64,000 bases of DNA, from positions 62,001 to 126,000 of the forward strand of contig JAEZHM010000113.1 in the NCBI GenBank assembly GCA_023416585.1, given 5' to 3'. The DNA comes from Bacillota bacterium (GTDB taxonomy: Bacteria; Bacillota; Clostridia; Christensenellales; Aristaeellaceae). The number at the start of each line of letters is the position of its first letter. The stretch's first letter is position 1. The notes beneath the pieces were generated by a model. That model was not told where the DNA came from. It was given only the letters and a program-made list of their open reading frames with translations, and made no database searches. The position numbers and the translations under genes are program-made. Positions 34,591 through 43,973 of the stretch are shown one piece after another.

Positions 34591-36861
34591 TTAGCATATT
34601 GCGTCCCGGGCAATGATATCTTCCTGCCCGGTTTTGTTCATGTCCACGAATACCGCACTGTACCCGGTAACGCGCACCATCAGGTCCCTGTGCGCATCCG
34701 GGTTCTTCTGTGCATCGTACAGGTCCTGGATATTGATGGCGCTGATTTGAACCTGCATCCCGCCCATGGCAAAATAGGTGCCCAGGATTGCGGCCAGCGT
34801 TTTAACGCCCTGCTCCCCCTTGAAAAAGGAGCGCTGCACCGTGATGTTCTGCGCACCTGACATGATTCGGCCCGTGGGAAGCTTGGAAAGGGAAGTCAGC
34901 CGTGCCGTCAGGCCTTGCTCACAAACGCCGGGGGAGGGCTGGCAGTTTTGGCTGATCGGGGCGCCACTGAGCCGGCCGTCGGGGGTTGCACCAAGGCGCC
35001 GGCCGATCTCCATATGGCGCGTGTCCGTTTCAATGGATAAGCGCAATATAATGCGCGGGTCTTCGGTCGGTTCTGTTTCGCCAAGCACTTTATATGCCGT
35101 GTCCGCGAGCAGGGTAAGAAGCCTGCACGCGTGATCATCGGCAGCCAGATCGCCATTACCGAACTTTTTCGCCTTGCGGCATAAGAGCAATACATCCTCA
35201 TATCCGGCAAAATTGTGCGTGAGCGCGTCATACAGATGGCGGTAGGGGATGCTTTTGTTTCGGAATACAATCTCATCAATAGCCGTCAGGCTGTCAGCGA
35301 TCGTCGCAAAGCCGCCGACCGTGTAGGGCATGGGATAATACTTGCAGCCGCCGCAGAAAGCGTTTGCCGATCTTAAAATGGTGTCGCGGAAAAAGCAATC
35401 CTGAAAATGCAGCGCTCCCGGCGCTTCCTCAAGCAGCATTTTTCGCGCGCGAACCGTCCTATCCATGCGAAAACGGAGGATGCGCTCAAAGCGCTTCATA
35501 AGCGCGTCGTATACCTCATCGATTGATTCCGGCGCTTCCATATGATCCGCTAATTCGGCCAACGCGTCAAGGAACGCGGAAGGAAGGTTTTTATAAGGCT
35601 CGGGTTCCGTAATATAGGCCCAGTCTTCTTTGGAAAAGCGGCGTCCCCAAGTGTGTAACCAGCCGGTCCCGATAACGTCCATTCCGGGTAAACAAGGCCA
35701 GTTGCAGCCAAAGAACTCAAAATTCTGCGCGTCCTCCCCGTCTGCACCCGCATTTTTATAGGCCGCGGCAGTATTTTCTTCGTTATAGACCATCATGGAG
35801 GCGCTTTCGAGCATCTTTTCCGCCAGTTTCCTCCAAAGCTCCGGTTCTTTTTGCATCATATCCTTTGCGTACCGGACTACGATGACAGGATTTTTGAATG
35901 ATGGCACTATGCATTGGGCAAACAGAAGTGTCAGGTCTGTACATGCGCTCTCTCCGTTTTTAAGCGTGCCGCCAAGAAGCATATATTCCGGAGCGTCGTA
36001 ATTCAAGTTACGCTTCCAGCCTGTAATCAGATCGGCATCATCCGCGCTCATCTGATGTTCGCCGCGCCCCATGATCAGGTTGTTTTTACAATAGAAATCA
36101 AGGATCAGCCGCGCCGCATCCTCCCTCGTAAGGGTACCGCTTTTGATGTCGTGCTCATACAAGCCGTTCAGCAGCACATCCATACGGCCATAGGTAAGCG
36201 TCGGATTTTCGGCAAGCAGCGAACAGTACACCAGCATGATGCACCATAACATTTGCAACGCTTCGCGAAAGCTTTTCGGTTTGCGCAGCGCGGCATGCCT
36301 GCAGGCCTCGGCAGCCTCGAAAAGCCCCTGTGACTGCGCCGCTTCCGCATATCTCAAAAGGTATGTTTGCAGCGCTTCGTACACAAAAATGGCGCCTTGG
36401 AGAAAATCCAGCACTTCCTGGCCGGCACCCTCCAATTTGCGCCTTTGCATAGCATCCTCCGCACGCTTACGCAGGCCGGACAAACCCAACTCCACCGCGT
36501 CGCTCCAATAGAAGGAGGTATGCCCCGCGTCAAACACCCAGGGTGGCACGGAACGACCGCCGAAGCGGGCGCATGTCTTTTGAAAATATTCCTCGCCGTT
36601 TCTGTCGGGAACCTCTTCGCTGATGCGGCCCAGCAGCAGATCGCCTTCCACAATAGGCACTGAAATATGCGAAAGAACATATTTCAGCGAGGCGCCGTAT
36701 TTCAGCGGCTGTGGATCCCCGCAGCTTATATGCGCATCCGCATAGTCGAAAAGGCGTACGCGCTCAAGTGTTGTGGATGTTCTTGGTTTATGCGCCAGCG
36801 CGTAAACGGCCTCTTCGACCATCGATCTTGTGCGTTCATCCTCCATCAGTTTTGTAAGCAT
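34591..36861 (-). CDS. Divergent glycyl radical enzyme (pyruvate formate-lyase-like)
   Basis: A 756-residue oxygen-sensitive enzyme of the PFL2/dehydratase superfamily. The C-terminal glycyl radical motif is RVTGYSAVF (G733). The active-site loop reads FEFFGCNWPC: C386 aligns with the catalytic thiyl Cys, but Trp stands where characterised dehydratases and decarboxylases carry the base Glu (GCVEP). A second Cys390 lies four residues on. It is not PFL, which has adjacent cysteines. ATG 36861 has GGAG 9 bases upstream; ATG 36876 is an alternative. It is embedded between GH127 and its activase in a CUT1 sugar operon, so it probably acts on a sugar-derived metabolite. The reaction is unknown. Confidence 0.88.
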   Translation of the reverse strand: MLTKLMEDERTRSMVEEAVYALAHKPRTSTTLERVRLFDYADAHISCGDPQPLKYGASLKYVLSHISVPIVEGDLLLGRISEEVPDRNGEEYFQKTCARFGGRSVPPWVFDAGHTSFYWSDAVELGLSGLRKRAEDAMQRRKLEGAGQEVLDFLQGAIFVYEALQTYLLRYAEAAQSQGLFEAAEACRHAALRKPKSFREALQMLWCIMLVYCSLLAENPTLTYGRMDVLLNGLYEHDIKSGTLTREDAARLILDFYCKNNLIMGRGEHQMSADDADLITGWKRNLNYDAPEYMLLGGTLKNGESACTDLTLLFAQCIVPSFKNPVIVVRYAKDMMQKEPELWRKLAEKMLESASMMVYNEENTAAAYKNAGADGEDAQNFEFFGCNWPCLPGMDVIGTGWLHTWGRRFSKEDWAYITEPEPYKNLPSAFLDALAELADHMEAPESIDEVYDALMKRFERILRFRMDRTVRARKMLLEEAPGALHFQDCFFRDTILRSANAFCGGCKYYPMPYTVGGFATIADSLTAIDEIVFRNKSIPYRHLYDALTHNFAGYEDVLLLCRKAKKFGNGDLAADDHACRLLTLLADTAYKVLGETEPTEDPRIILRLSIETDTRHMEIGRRLGATPDGRLSGAPISQNCQPSPGVCEQGLTARLTSLSKLPTGRIMSGAQNITVQRSFFKGEQGVKTLAAILGTYFAMGGMQVQISAINIQDLYDAQKNPDAHRDLMVRVTGYSAVFVDMNKTGQEDIIARDAIC

Positions 36862-36917
36862 AAAAATGTTCTCCATGCAGTTTTTGTGGCATGGTTACGC
36901 CTTCCCGCCGGTTCACA

Positions 36918-38702
36918 TTATTCGTTTTCCTTGACCCACACGGCCATGCCGTTTTTGCCGCGGTTGCACCAGGCGTAGTATGGTATCAGCCTTGCATTTC
37001 CTGTCTTGAGCGCCACGATTCCGTTAAGTTCGTCGGGACAGGATAAGGTTTCGATGGGTACGCCGCCCTCTACCGCAAACTCTGCGTGGAAGTATTCAGT
37101 GGGTATGCCGGTGCATTGGTCCAACTCCTCGGCGCAGTAAACAACAGGCCCACGGGCGAAGGCCACCCGTCCCGCATTTTCCTTTACCCGTTTATCCGCG
37201 TGGATGCGGCGGACAGGCATGTCAAGATCCAGCACTAATTCGGCACCATCTGAGACGGCGACGCTGATATATCCCTTCTCCGGCGTTAAATCCAGCAAGC
37301 AGCCGTTTACGGAAAACGTGTGTTTTTCGCACCAGCCGGGAATGCGCAATTTGAGCGGCACGGGATCTCCATCGCTTAAAACGCTGATTGCCACGCGGCC
37401 CGACCATGGGTAACCGGTGGACACGTTGAGTTTGACAGTGCGTCCGTCCAATTCAAGATCAGCCTGCGAAGCGATATATTGATTCACATACACCTGCTTG
37501 CTATCCGTGGCATAAGCATATCCGCCGATGGACGGAACAAAGCGCACAAGATTTGTGGGGCAGCAGGAGCAGCCGAACCATTCGCTGCGGCGGTGGTTCC
37601 CCGCGGAAGCGAGGGGATTGTCATAGAAAAAGCGCAGGCCATCCAATGCGATGCCAGACAGGATGCCATTGTACATTTCCGTCTCCACAAGATCCGCATA
37701 TTTTGCATCCCCGAACAGAAGGCCCATGCGATGATTCCACAAAGCCATGCCGATGGAGGCACAGGTTTCGCAATAGGCGGTCAGATTGGGCAGGTGCCAG
37801 TCCCTGGTAAAACCTTCATTGGAAGCGTCCTGCCCGATGCCGCCTGTTACGTACAGGTTGGCGGGCACCACATTGTCCCATAGGCGTATTAACGCTGCGG
37901 CTAAATCTTCATCGCCATTGACGGCGGCGATATCCGCCATGCCGGAATAGTAATACATCGCCCGTACGGCATGGCCTGTGACCTTGGAAAGCTGCTGGGC
38001 AGGAAGATCATCCTGGCAATAATCAGCATGGAAATTCTGGCGGGAAAAATCGGGGGATTGAAGGTGGCCGTGGCCCCGCTCATCCACCAGCCATTTGGCA
38101 TAGGTCAAATACTCGGTTTCACCTGTCAGGCGGTATAACCGCATCAGCGATAATTCGAGTTCCTGATGCCCGGTCACCCAATGCTTTTTGCCGGGGCCGA
38201 TTACGCTCATCATCTGTTTTAATGCGCGTTTGGCAGCGTTCAGCCACCGGTCTTTCCCAGTTGCCTGAAAGTATGCGATGGCGCCTTCCAGCATATGGCC
38301 AAGGCAGTAATCCTCATGATAGCCCATGTCGCTCCAGCGCTTTTCAAGGTCTGTCAGGGTGTAATAGGTAAACAGGTATCCATCCTCCCGTTGGGCGGCG
38401 CAGATAGCATCAATGACCTCATCTGCCGCCTTCTCCAGCTCTGGGTCAGCGCCGCCCTGCAGGGCGTACGCCACACCTTCCAGTACCTTGTATACGTCGC
38501 TGTCATTAAAGTAAATGCCCTGAAAGCCGCCATCCTCCAAGCCGCCGGCGCGCCGGAAATTGGCGATGCGCCCCGTTTCCTCACAGCGCTTTAAACAATA
38601 ACGGGTGGTGTTTCTGCGGATAGTATCCACTCTCTGTGACCAAAAGGCGCTGTCGAGCTTTACCTGATGGAAAGGGACCGGGCTTAAGCTGACAAGATCC
38701 AT
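36918..38702 (-). CDS. GH127 beta-L-arabinofuranosidase
   Basis: A 594-residue (alpha/alpha)6-barrel enzyme of the former DUF1680 family, which releases beta-linked L-arabinofuranose. Active-site marks by comparison with HypBA1: a Glu in SNEGFTRDW placed 16 residues before the Glu of CETCAS (acid/base), zinc residues in CETCAS, and the nucleophile cysteine pair in FGCSCCPTNLVR. Ends with beta-sandwich domains (AFARGPVVYCAEELDQ). No signal peptide. ATG 38702 follows GGGAGGAAACATC. It lies 76 bases after a CUT1 permease, so it probably degrades what that importer brings in. Confidence 0.9.
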   Translation of the reverse strand: MDLVSLSPVPFHQVKLDSAFWSQRVDTIRRNTTRYCLKRCEETGRIANFRRAGGLEDGGFQGIYFNDSDVYKVLEGVAYALQGGADPELEKAADEVIDAICAAQREDGYLFTYYTLTDLEKRWSDMGYHEDYCLGHMLEGAIAYFQATGKDRWLNAAKRALKQMMSVIGPGKKHWVTGHQELELSLMRLYRLTGETEYLTYAKWLVDERGHGHLQSPDFSRQNFHADYCQDDLPAQQLSKVTGHAVRAMYYYSGMADIAAVNGDEDLAAALIRLWDNVVPANLYVTGGIGQDASNEGFTRDWHLPNLTAYCETCASIGMALWNHRMGLLFGDAKYADLVETEMYNGILSGIALDGLRFFYDNPLASAGNHRRSEWFGCSCCPTNLVRFVPSIGGYAYATDSKQVYVNQYIASQADLELDGRTVKLNVSTGYPWSGRVAISVLSDGDPVPLKLRIPGWCEKHTFSVNGCLLDLTPEKGYISVAVSDGAELVLDLDMPVRRIHADKRVKENAGRVAFARGPVVYCAEELDQCTGIPTEYFHAEFAVEGGVPIETLSCPDELNGIVALKTGNARLIPYYAWCNRGKNGMAVWVKENE

Positions 38703-38778
38703 GATGTTTCCTCCCTGTTGTATAAAGCCTGCCGGCGCTCACGCAGACAGGCTTTGTGTTATGATTGATTTAGGTTTG

Positions 38779-39630
38779 CTACCCCTTCAGGCCTGTGAGG
38801 GAGATACCCTCGATCAATTGCTTCTGCCCGAATAGGAATACGATTAGGCACGGGATAATGACCACTGTGGACGCGGCCATGACCAGGTTCCATTTAGTTT
38901 GATATTCGCCGCGGAACTGCAAAAGGCCTATCGCCAATGTGAATTTCTTTGGATCATTCAGGTAGATGATGGGGCCGAAGTAATCGTTCCATACCCCCAG
39001 GAAGGTGAATAACGCCACTACTACGATGGCCGGGCGGGAAAGCGGCACAATGATTCTTAAGTAGATTTGCAGGTTGCTTGCGCCATCCACAAAGGCAGCC
39101 TCATCCAGTTCCATGGGAATGGAATTGTAAAACTGCCTAAGGAGAAAAATGTTGAAGATGCCGCCGCCGAAAAAGGAGGGTAGGATCAGCGGCCAGAAGG
39201 AGTTCACGCGGCCAAGGGCGCCCCAGGCAAGATAGGTGGGGATCAGTGTGACTGCTCCTGGCAGCATCATGGCGCTCATCAAGATTCCAAAGATCATATC
39301 ACGGCCGCGCCATTTCACCCTGGAAAAGGAGTACGCCGCCAGGGTGGAGGTCAAGATGGTTCCTAAAAGAACGCCGCCCATGATGATCAAAGTGTTCATC
39401 AAGTACCTGAGGAACGGAACAAACTTCAATGCGTCGGTATAATTCTTCCATAGAAGTGTCTCAGGCCAGATAATGAAAGGCCTGACCTGTACGATCTGCG
39501 TACTTTTCATAAGGGAGGAGCGCACCATCCATGCCAGTGGCAAAAGGCAGAACAGGGATAAAAGGATCGCTGTGGCGTACATGACAGTCCGCCAGAAGAT
39601 TTTACTGGGCTTAATCTTGCGCTTTCTCAT
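38779..39630 (-). CDS. CUT1 sugar ABC transporter permease (MalG-like)
   Basis: A 283-residue inner-membrane permease with six helices. The ATPase-contact EAA loop is DEAAFVDGASNLQIYLRIIV. The start ATG 39630 overlaps the preceding permease stop (ATGA), a sign of coupled translation. No ATPase gene is in the unit, as is usual for CUT1 systems that share an MsmX-type ATPase encoded elsewhere. Confidence 0.93.
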   Translation of the reverse strand: MRKRKIKPSKIFWRTVMYATAILLSLFCLLPLAWMVRSSLMKSTQIVQVRPFIIWPETLLWKNYTDALKFVPFLRYLMNTLIIMGGVLLGTILTSTLAAYSFSRVKWRGRDMIFGILMSAMMLPGAVTLIPTYLAWGALGRVNSFWPLILPSFFGGGIFNIFLLRQFYNSIPMELDEAAFVDGASNLQIYLRIIVPLSRPAIVVVALFTFLGVWNDYFGPIIYLNDPKKFTLAIGLLQFRGEYQTKWNLVMAASTVVIIPCLIVFLFGQKQLIEGISLTGLKG

Positions 39631-40571
39631 TCGTTCTGCCCTCCCTCATAGTACACCCAGAGCTTGCTGGTTTTGAAGACTATTAGGGAAAGAATCATGA
39701 TGACCAGGAACAAAATCCACGCCTGCGCAGAAGCAAGCCCCATCTCCATATGGGTAAAGGCGGTACGCCATAGGTTGTAAACATAGAAGAGGGAAGCATT
39801 GTTGGGACCGCCCTGGGTCATGATGTACGCCGATCCAAATACCTGGAAAGCGCCGATTATGCCCATGACGAAATTAAAAAACAAGGTGGGGGAGATCATC
39901 GGCAGGGTGATATACAGGAATTTGTGGAACTTATTGCCGCCGTCCACCTCCAGAGCCTCGTAATAATGGCGCGGAATATTCTGCAGGCCGGCCAGAAAGA
40001 TGACCATGGTAGAACCGGTACCGAACAGGCCCATAAACACGATGGAGGGAATGACGGAGTTTTCGGCATAGATCCACTGGCTGGTCGGCAAACCAAGATT
40101 CTTTAGAACCATGTTGAAAATACCAAAATTCGGATTCATCATCAACATCCAGACGAAGCTGGACGCTACGCCGGGAACGATGGAAGGCACGTAAAATATG
40201 GACCTGAACAGGGCCCTGAATTTCATTTGATTATTTAGCAGCATGGCGACGGAAAAGGCAAAGATCAAACTGGCGGGCACGGACAAAAGAACATAATAAG
40301 CCGTAGCTTTTACAGACGGCCAGAACCATGGATCAGTGCCGCTGAACAGCTTTGCGTAGTTGCCAAGCCCCAGCCATGTTGGGGTGGAGATGATTTTGTA
40401 ATCCATAAAGCTGAAGATCAAGCTGGCTACCATAGGACCCACCGTAAAGATCAGAAAGCCAAGAATCGCAGGCATAGCAAACGTTACGCCCACAATCTGG
40501 CGTTTGCGCGCTATGGCCCCATAGGTTGTGCGAGGGCGTTTGGCCTTCAAGGAGGATAAGGCCTGCGTCAT
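39627..40571 (-). CDS. CUT1 sugar ABC transporter permease (MalF-like)
   Basis: A 314-residue permease with a cytoplasmic N-tail of about 27 residues, six membrane helices and EAA loop EALEVDGGNKFHKFLYITLP. It partners with the downstream permease. ATG 40571 follows AAGAAGGAGTAACTCT. It is separated from the binding-protein gene by 110 bases that hold a long hairpin. Confidence 0.93.
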   Translation of the reverse strand: MTQALSSLKAKRPRTTYGAIARKRQIVGVTFAMPAILGFLIFTVGPMVASLIFSFMDYKIISTPTWLGLGNYAKLFSGTDPWFWPSVKATAYYVLLSVPASLIFAFSVAMLLNNQMKFRALFRSIFYVPSIVPGVASSFVWMLMMNPNFGIFNMVLKNLGLPTSQWIYAENSVIPSIVFMGLFGTGSTMVIFLAGLQNIPRHYYEALEVDGGNKFHKFLYITLPMISPTLFFNFVMGIIGAFQVFGSAYIMTQGGPNNASLFYVYNLWRTAFTHMEMGLASAQAWILFLVIMILSLIVFKTSKLWVYYEGGQNE

Positions 40572-40607
40572 AGAGTTACTCCTTCTTTCTTAAGGCCGTA
40601 ATATGAG

Positions 40608-40663
40608 GCGGGGGCCCCGCCGATCAGATGCCGGTTCTTCTCTGATTCAGCGGCAGCCCCCGC
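40608..40663 (-). terminator. Long intercistronic hairpin after the CUT1 binding-protein gene
   Basis: GCGGGGGC and its complement close an imperfect stem of about 20 bp (40608-40627 with 40642-40663) without a T run. It is probably a partial terminator or RNA stabiliser that keeps binding-protein mRNA abundant. Confidence 0.6.
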
Positions 40664-40681
40664 TTGTATTAATTTGCGGTT

Positions 40682-42019
40682 TTACTTATCGTAGCGGCCT
40701 TCAAACAGCGGTGTTACCTGGTCTTTGACGGAAGCAAGGGCTTCTGCCGCGGTTTTTTCGCCGAGCCAGACGGTGTCCAGCGCCGGGGAAATAATGGCTT
40801 CCATCTTGGGGAAGTTCTTTACATAGAACTGCCACAGGGGCTGCGCATATTTGAGCATGCCTTCCACCACCACAGGCACATAGTGAGCGGGGTGGGCATC
40901 GGTCTGCGCCCACTTGGCAATCAGCTCGGGGTTGGTATACCATTCGGTAGACATGGGCATCCACAAGCCGTTATTGATCATGGAGAGGGTGTTCGCGGGA
41001 TCCGCCATGAACTTGTAGAATTCCCAGGCTTCTTTGGGATGCTGGGTGCTGCTGAGGATAGACAGGCAGCCGCCCATCAAATTGGTGAAGGGTTTGTCAA
41101 TTTTGGGGCAAGGCATAACATCGTAATCCACGCCCTCGGCCATCAGGCTCAGGTTGTTCCAGTGGCCGTTGATAGACATGGCGTACGCGCCGGTGGCAAA
41201 GGCATCCACCATGCCGGGCATGGAAGAGGATTCCGTGGGGGAGGGGGCAACCTTGTGCACGTAGATCAGATCGGCGATCTTCTGAATGGCATCAGCCATG
41301 GCGGGATCGTCAAAGATGTTAAGAGCGGTGCCATCAGCATTGGTGTAGTCGGCGCCGGCGGAACCCATCAGCACGCTGTAGCCGGTGGCGAACCAACGGG
41401 GCGCGGTGCAGCCCCACTGCACGACGTTGTTGTAGTCAAAGGCGGGGTCGTTGGCGTTACGGCCCTGGCTGTCCAGCGTCAAAAGCTTGGCGTTGGCTAC
41501 GAACTCGTCCCATGTCCAGGCAGTTTCATAGCTGTCGGCAGGAGTGATGCCGGCGGCTTCCAGGGCAGGCTTAGAATAGAACAGACATACGACTTGTGGC
41601 CCCAAGGCATAGCCCATGCGCTTGTCGGGCGCCCAGTTGTAAGCCAGGCTTTCCAGAATGGGATGCTCGGCATAGGTGGGATCGGCTTCCTGCAGTTCGT
41701 ACAGGTTGTAGACCTTGCCCTCCTGGGCCAGGGTGAAGGCGATGGTGGAGGATTCCAGGATGGCCACATCGGGGGCGGTGCCGCCGGCGATCATGGCTGT
41801 GAGCTTGGTGTCATACTCGGAGGGGATGTTGACCATTTCGATTTTGATGTTGGGATGCAGTTCCTCAAACTTTGCGATTGCGCTGTTATAAGCGTCCAGC
41901 GTCTCACCGCCGTCCCAGTTGGAGAAACGGATCGTCACCTGCTCTTCGCCGATGGCCGTAACTGCCAGCATCGGAAGAAGCAGAGCGATTGCCAGGAACA
42001 GTACCAAAGCCTTCTTCAT
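40682..42019 (-). CDS. CUT1 extracellular sugar-binding protein
   Basis: A 445-residue family 1 solute-binding protein. Its signal peptide MKKALVLFLAIALLLPMLAV ends near TAIGEE and has no lipobox cysteine. Family features: VTIRFSNWDGGETLDAYNSA, LTAMIAGGTAPDVAILESS and FATGAYAMSINGHW. ATG 42019 follows AAGGAGGTTCCACC; the longer frame to 42067 has no ribosome site. It opens the transporter-GH127-glycyl radical-GH74 series and lies 115 bases after the YesM-type kinase, which probably controls it. The ligand is likely an arabinose- or xylose-containing oligosaccharide (from context). Confidence 0.92.
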   Translation of the reverse strand: MKKALVLFLAIALLLPMLAVTAIGEEQVTIRFSNWDGGETLDAYNSAIAKFEELHPNIKIEMVNIPSEYDTKLTAMIAGGTAPDVAILESSTIAFTLAQEGKVYNLYELQEADPTYAEHPILESLAYNWAPDKRMGYALGPQVVCLFYSKPALEAAGITPADSYETAWTWDEFVANAKLLTLDSQGRNANDPAFDYNNVVQWGCTAPRWFATGYSVLMGSAGADYTNADGTALNIFDDPAMADAIQKIADLIYVHKVAPSPTESSSMPGMVDAFATGAYAMSINGHWNNLSLMAEGVDYDVMPCPKIDKPFTNLMGGCLSILSSTQHPKEAWEFYKFMADPANTLSMINNGLWMPMSTEWYTNPELIAKWAQTDAHPAHYVPVVVEGMLKYAQPLWQFYVKNFPKMEAIISPALDTVWLGEKTAAEALASVKDQVTPLFEGRYDK

Positions 42020-42134
42020 GGTGGAACCTCCTTGTTTTTTTTCGGTCGCGGACTTAAGTCCATGCATTCATCATAGCGAGAAAGTCTAGCAATTTCTATT
42101 GGATAAAGAAGCGATAATTGTACAAATCAATTAT

Positions 42135-43973
42135 CTACGCAGAAGCCTTTTGTGGGATCACCAAGGTAACGCAGCTGCCGCTTAGCGCGTTTAAATCAAG
42201 ATGTATATCGGCCCCTTCGCCATAAATCAGCTTCATGCGCTGGTAGGCGTTGGACAAGCCTATATGACAGTCTGTAGGAGGCTCGCGCATTTCACGGAGC
42301 ACTTTCTCCACATCCATGCCTCGGCCGTTGTCCTCTACGGCAAGGCGCAGATTCTTTCCATCCAAATGTGCCGACAGCTTGATCAGGCCATGGGGGATGG
42401 AACCGATATAGCCGTGCACAAAGCAGTTTTCTACAATGGGCTGCAATATCAGCTTGGGTACATCGCAATGAAGGGCAGCTTCAGAAATGTCGTATTCCAC
42501 ATGAAACATGCCCTCAAAGCGCCCCTCCATAACAGCCAGGAAGCTTTTCAACCAGTCCAGTTCCTCGCGGAGGCTGACCAAGCCGTTGCTTTGTTTCAGC
42601 GCGTATTGAAGCATTCTGGACAGAGCGGCGATCAAATGCGCCAGTTCCTTCTGATCGTTTTCCAGGGCGATAAGATTCATGACATTCAGCGAGTTGTACA
42701 AAAAGTGCGGGTTCAGCTGTAGATTCAATGCAGCCAACTGGGATTGGGTTTCCTTAAGCGTGATGGCATAATTTTCGTGGATCAGCCGTTGGATCTCACT
42801 TCCCATTTGATTAAAGGCGTTTGTCAGTTCCCAGAACTCCTTTTCTTTGGGCACCTGCATGCGCACGGAAAAGTCGCCAGCCGCCACCTTGTGAACGGCG
42901 CCCGTCATGGCCGCAATGGGCTTGGTGACACCCCGCGTCACAAGATACGCCATAACCAGGGAAACCATAAGCAGCATGGCAATCCAACCAAAGAGCAGGT
43001 TGAAAGCACGATATGTGGCATTCCCAACAATTTCGATCAGGGAAGTATCACAGGTGAGATACCATCCCGGACAGGCGATGGGGGAAATGAAGGCCATCCG
43101 GCTGGCGGAACCTTCCCCATAGATGGCGGCACCCTCTTCAGCAGTTAAATAAAGCGCCGGAAAATCCGGGTCCTCCGGCGCGCTGTCATAGAACGGTGTG
43201 CGGTCGGAGGACAGGAGACGGTAGCGCAAGTGGTCGTAGCCGATGTTGTCCCCGATCCATTCTTTCAGGATCCCTGCCTGAAAGTTGACCAAAATGACGG
43301 GGCGCTCTGCGGAGGCGGGAAGCACCTGCAGGGAGTTATTTTCATAATACATGAAGTTCAATTGCCGGACGGCGGAAAATACGTACCTTAAGTTTTGCAG
43401 GCGGCTTGTGTTTTGAAAGGCCGGCAAATGAAAAGCGCTTCCAAGGTCATAAACGGGAAACCATACCGTGGCATAGTTGGCGCTCATGGCAGTTTGGCAA
43501 ATGCTTGAAGCTAGAAAGCCAGCAGGGCTTACGGCAGGCGATTGGGTGGAGATCAGCCCGCCCAGGACATAAGGCGTGGTATAGAATAGATACGTGTCAA
43601 TATCCTCTTGCCTTAAGTACCTGCCTATGATATTACCCAATGATCTTGTGTTCAGGAAGATATCTCTTGCTTCCAGCGCTTTGCCATTCTGCTTTTGAAC
43701 AAAGAAATCGGTCAGATTGCTGTCCATGGTCATCTGATCCAGTGCGTCGTTGATGGTGACCAGCTTTTGGTTGATTCTCTCCGCCGTTTGCCGAAGCGAA
43801 CTCAATGTCTGCTCACCTGCGCTTTGTACCATGTCTCTTTGATATATTTCCATCATCCGCAAGGATAAAAAACATACCGCAAAAAGCAGGATGACGGATA
43901 TGAGCAGAAAGAGGCGGATTCTTAGCGGCAGCCTCTGCAGCCAATGATATATGCTATGAAGAGGCTTTCTCAT
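42135..43973 (-). CDS. YesM-type sensor histidine kinase
   Basis: A 612-residue membrane kinase. Membrane helix about 17-40, extracellular sensor to about 305, second helix about 310-335, HAMP, then the His_kinase domain with the phospho-acceptor in LNPHFLYNSLNVMNLIA and the ATP-binding VEDNGRGM. This class reports carbohydrates to AraC-type regulators in Bacillota. ATG 43973 overlaps the regulator stop (ATGA), so both are made together. The neighbouring CUT1 operon is the expected target. Confidence 0.92.
   Translation of the reverse strand: MRKPLHSIYHWLQRLPLRIRLFLLISVILLFAVCFLSLRMMEIYQRDMVQSAGEQTLSSLRQTAERINQKLVTINDALDQMTMDSNLTDFFVQKQNGKALEARDIFLNTRSLGNIIGRYLRQEDIDTYLFYTTPYVLGGLISTQSPAVSPAGFLASSICQTAMSANYATVWFPVYDLGSAFHLPAFQNTSRLQNLRYVFSAVRQLNFMYYENNSLQVLPASAERPVILVNFQAGILKEWIGDNIGYDHLRYRLLSSDRTPFYDSAPEDPDFPALYLTAEEGAAIYGEGSASRMAFISPIACPGWYLTCDTSLIEIVGNATYRAFNLLFGWIAMLLMVSLVMAYLVTRGVTKPIAAMTGAVHKVAAGDFSVRMQVPKEKEFWELTNAFNQMGSEIQRLIHENYAITLKETQSQLAALNLQLNPHFLYNSLNVMNLIALENDQKELAHLIAALSRMLQYALKQSNGLVSLREELDWLKSFLAVMEGRFEGMFHVEYDISEAALHCDVPKLILQPIVENCFVHGYIGSIPHGLIKLSAHLDGKNLRLAVEDNGRGMDVEKVLREMREPPTDCHIGLSNAYQRMKLIYGEGADIHLDLNALSGSCVTLVIPQKASA

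Noticed and set aside
40883..42076. A 397-codon rightward open frame
   Set aside because: Shadow of the CUT1 binding-protein gene on the other strand; its composition (Gly/Val/His repeats) is not that of a real protein.
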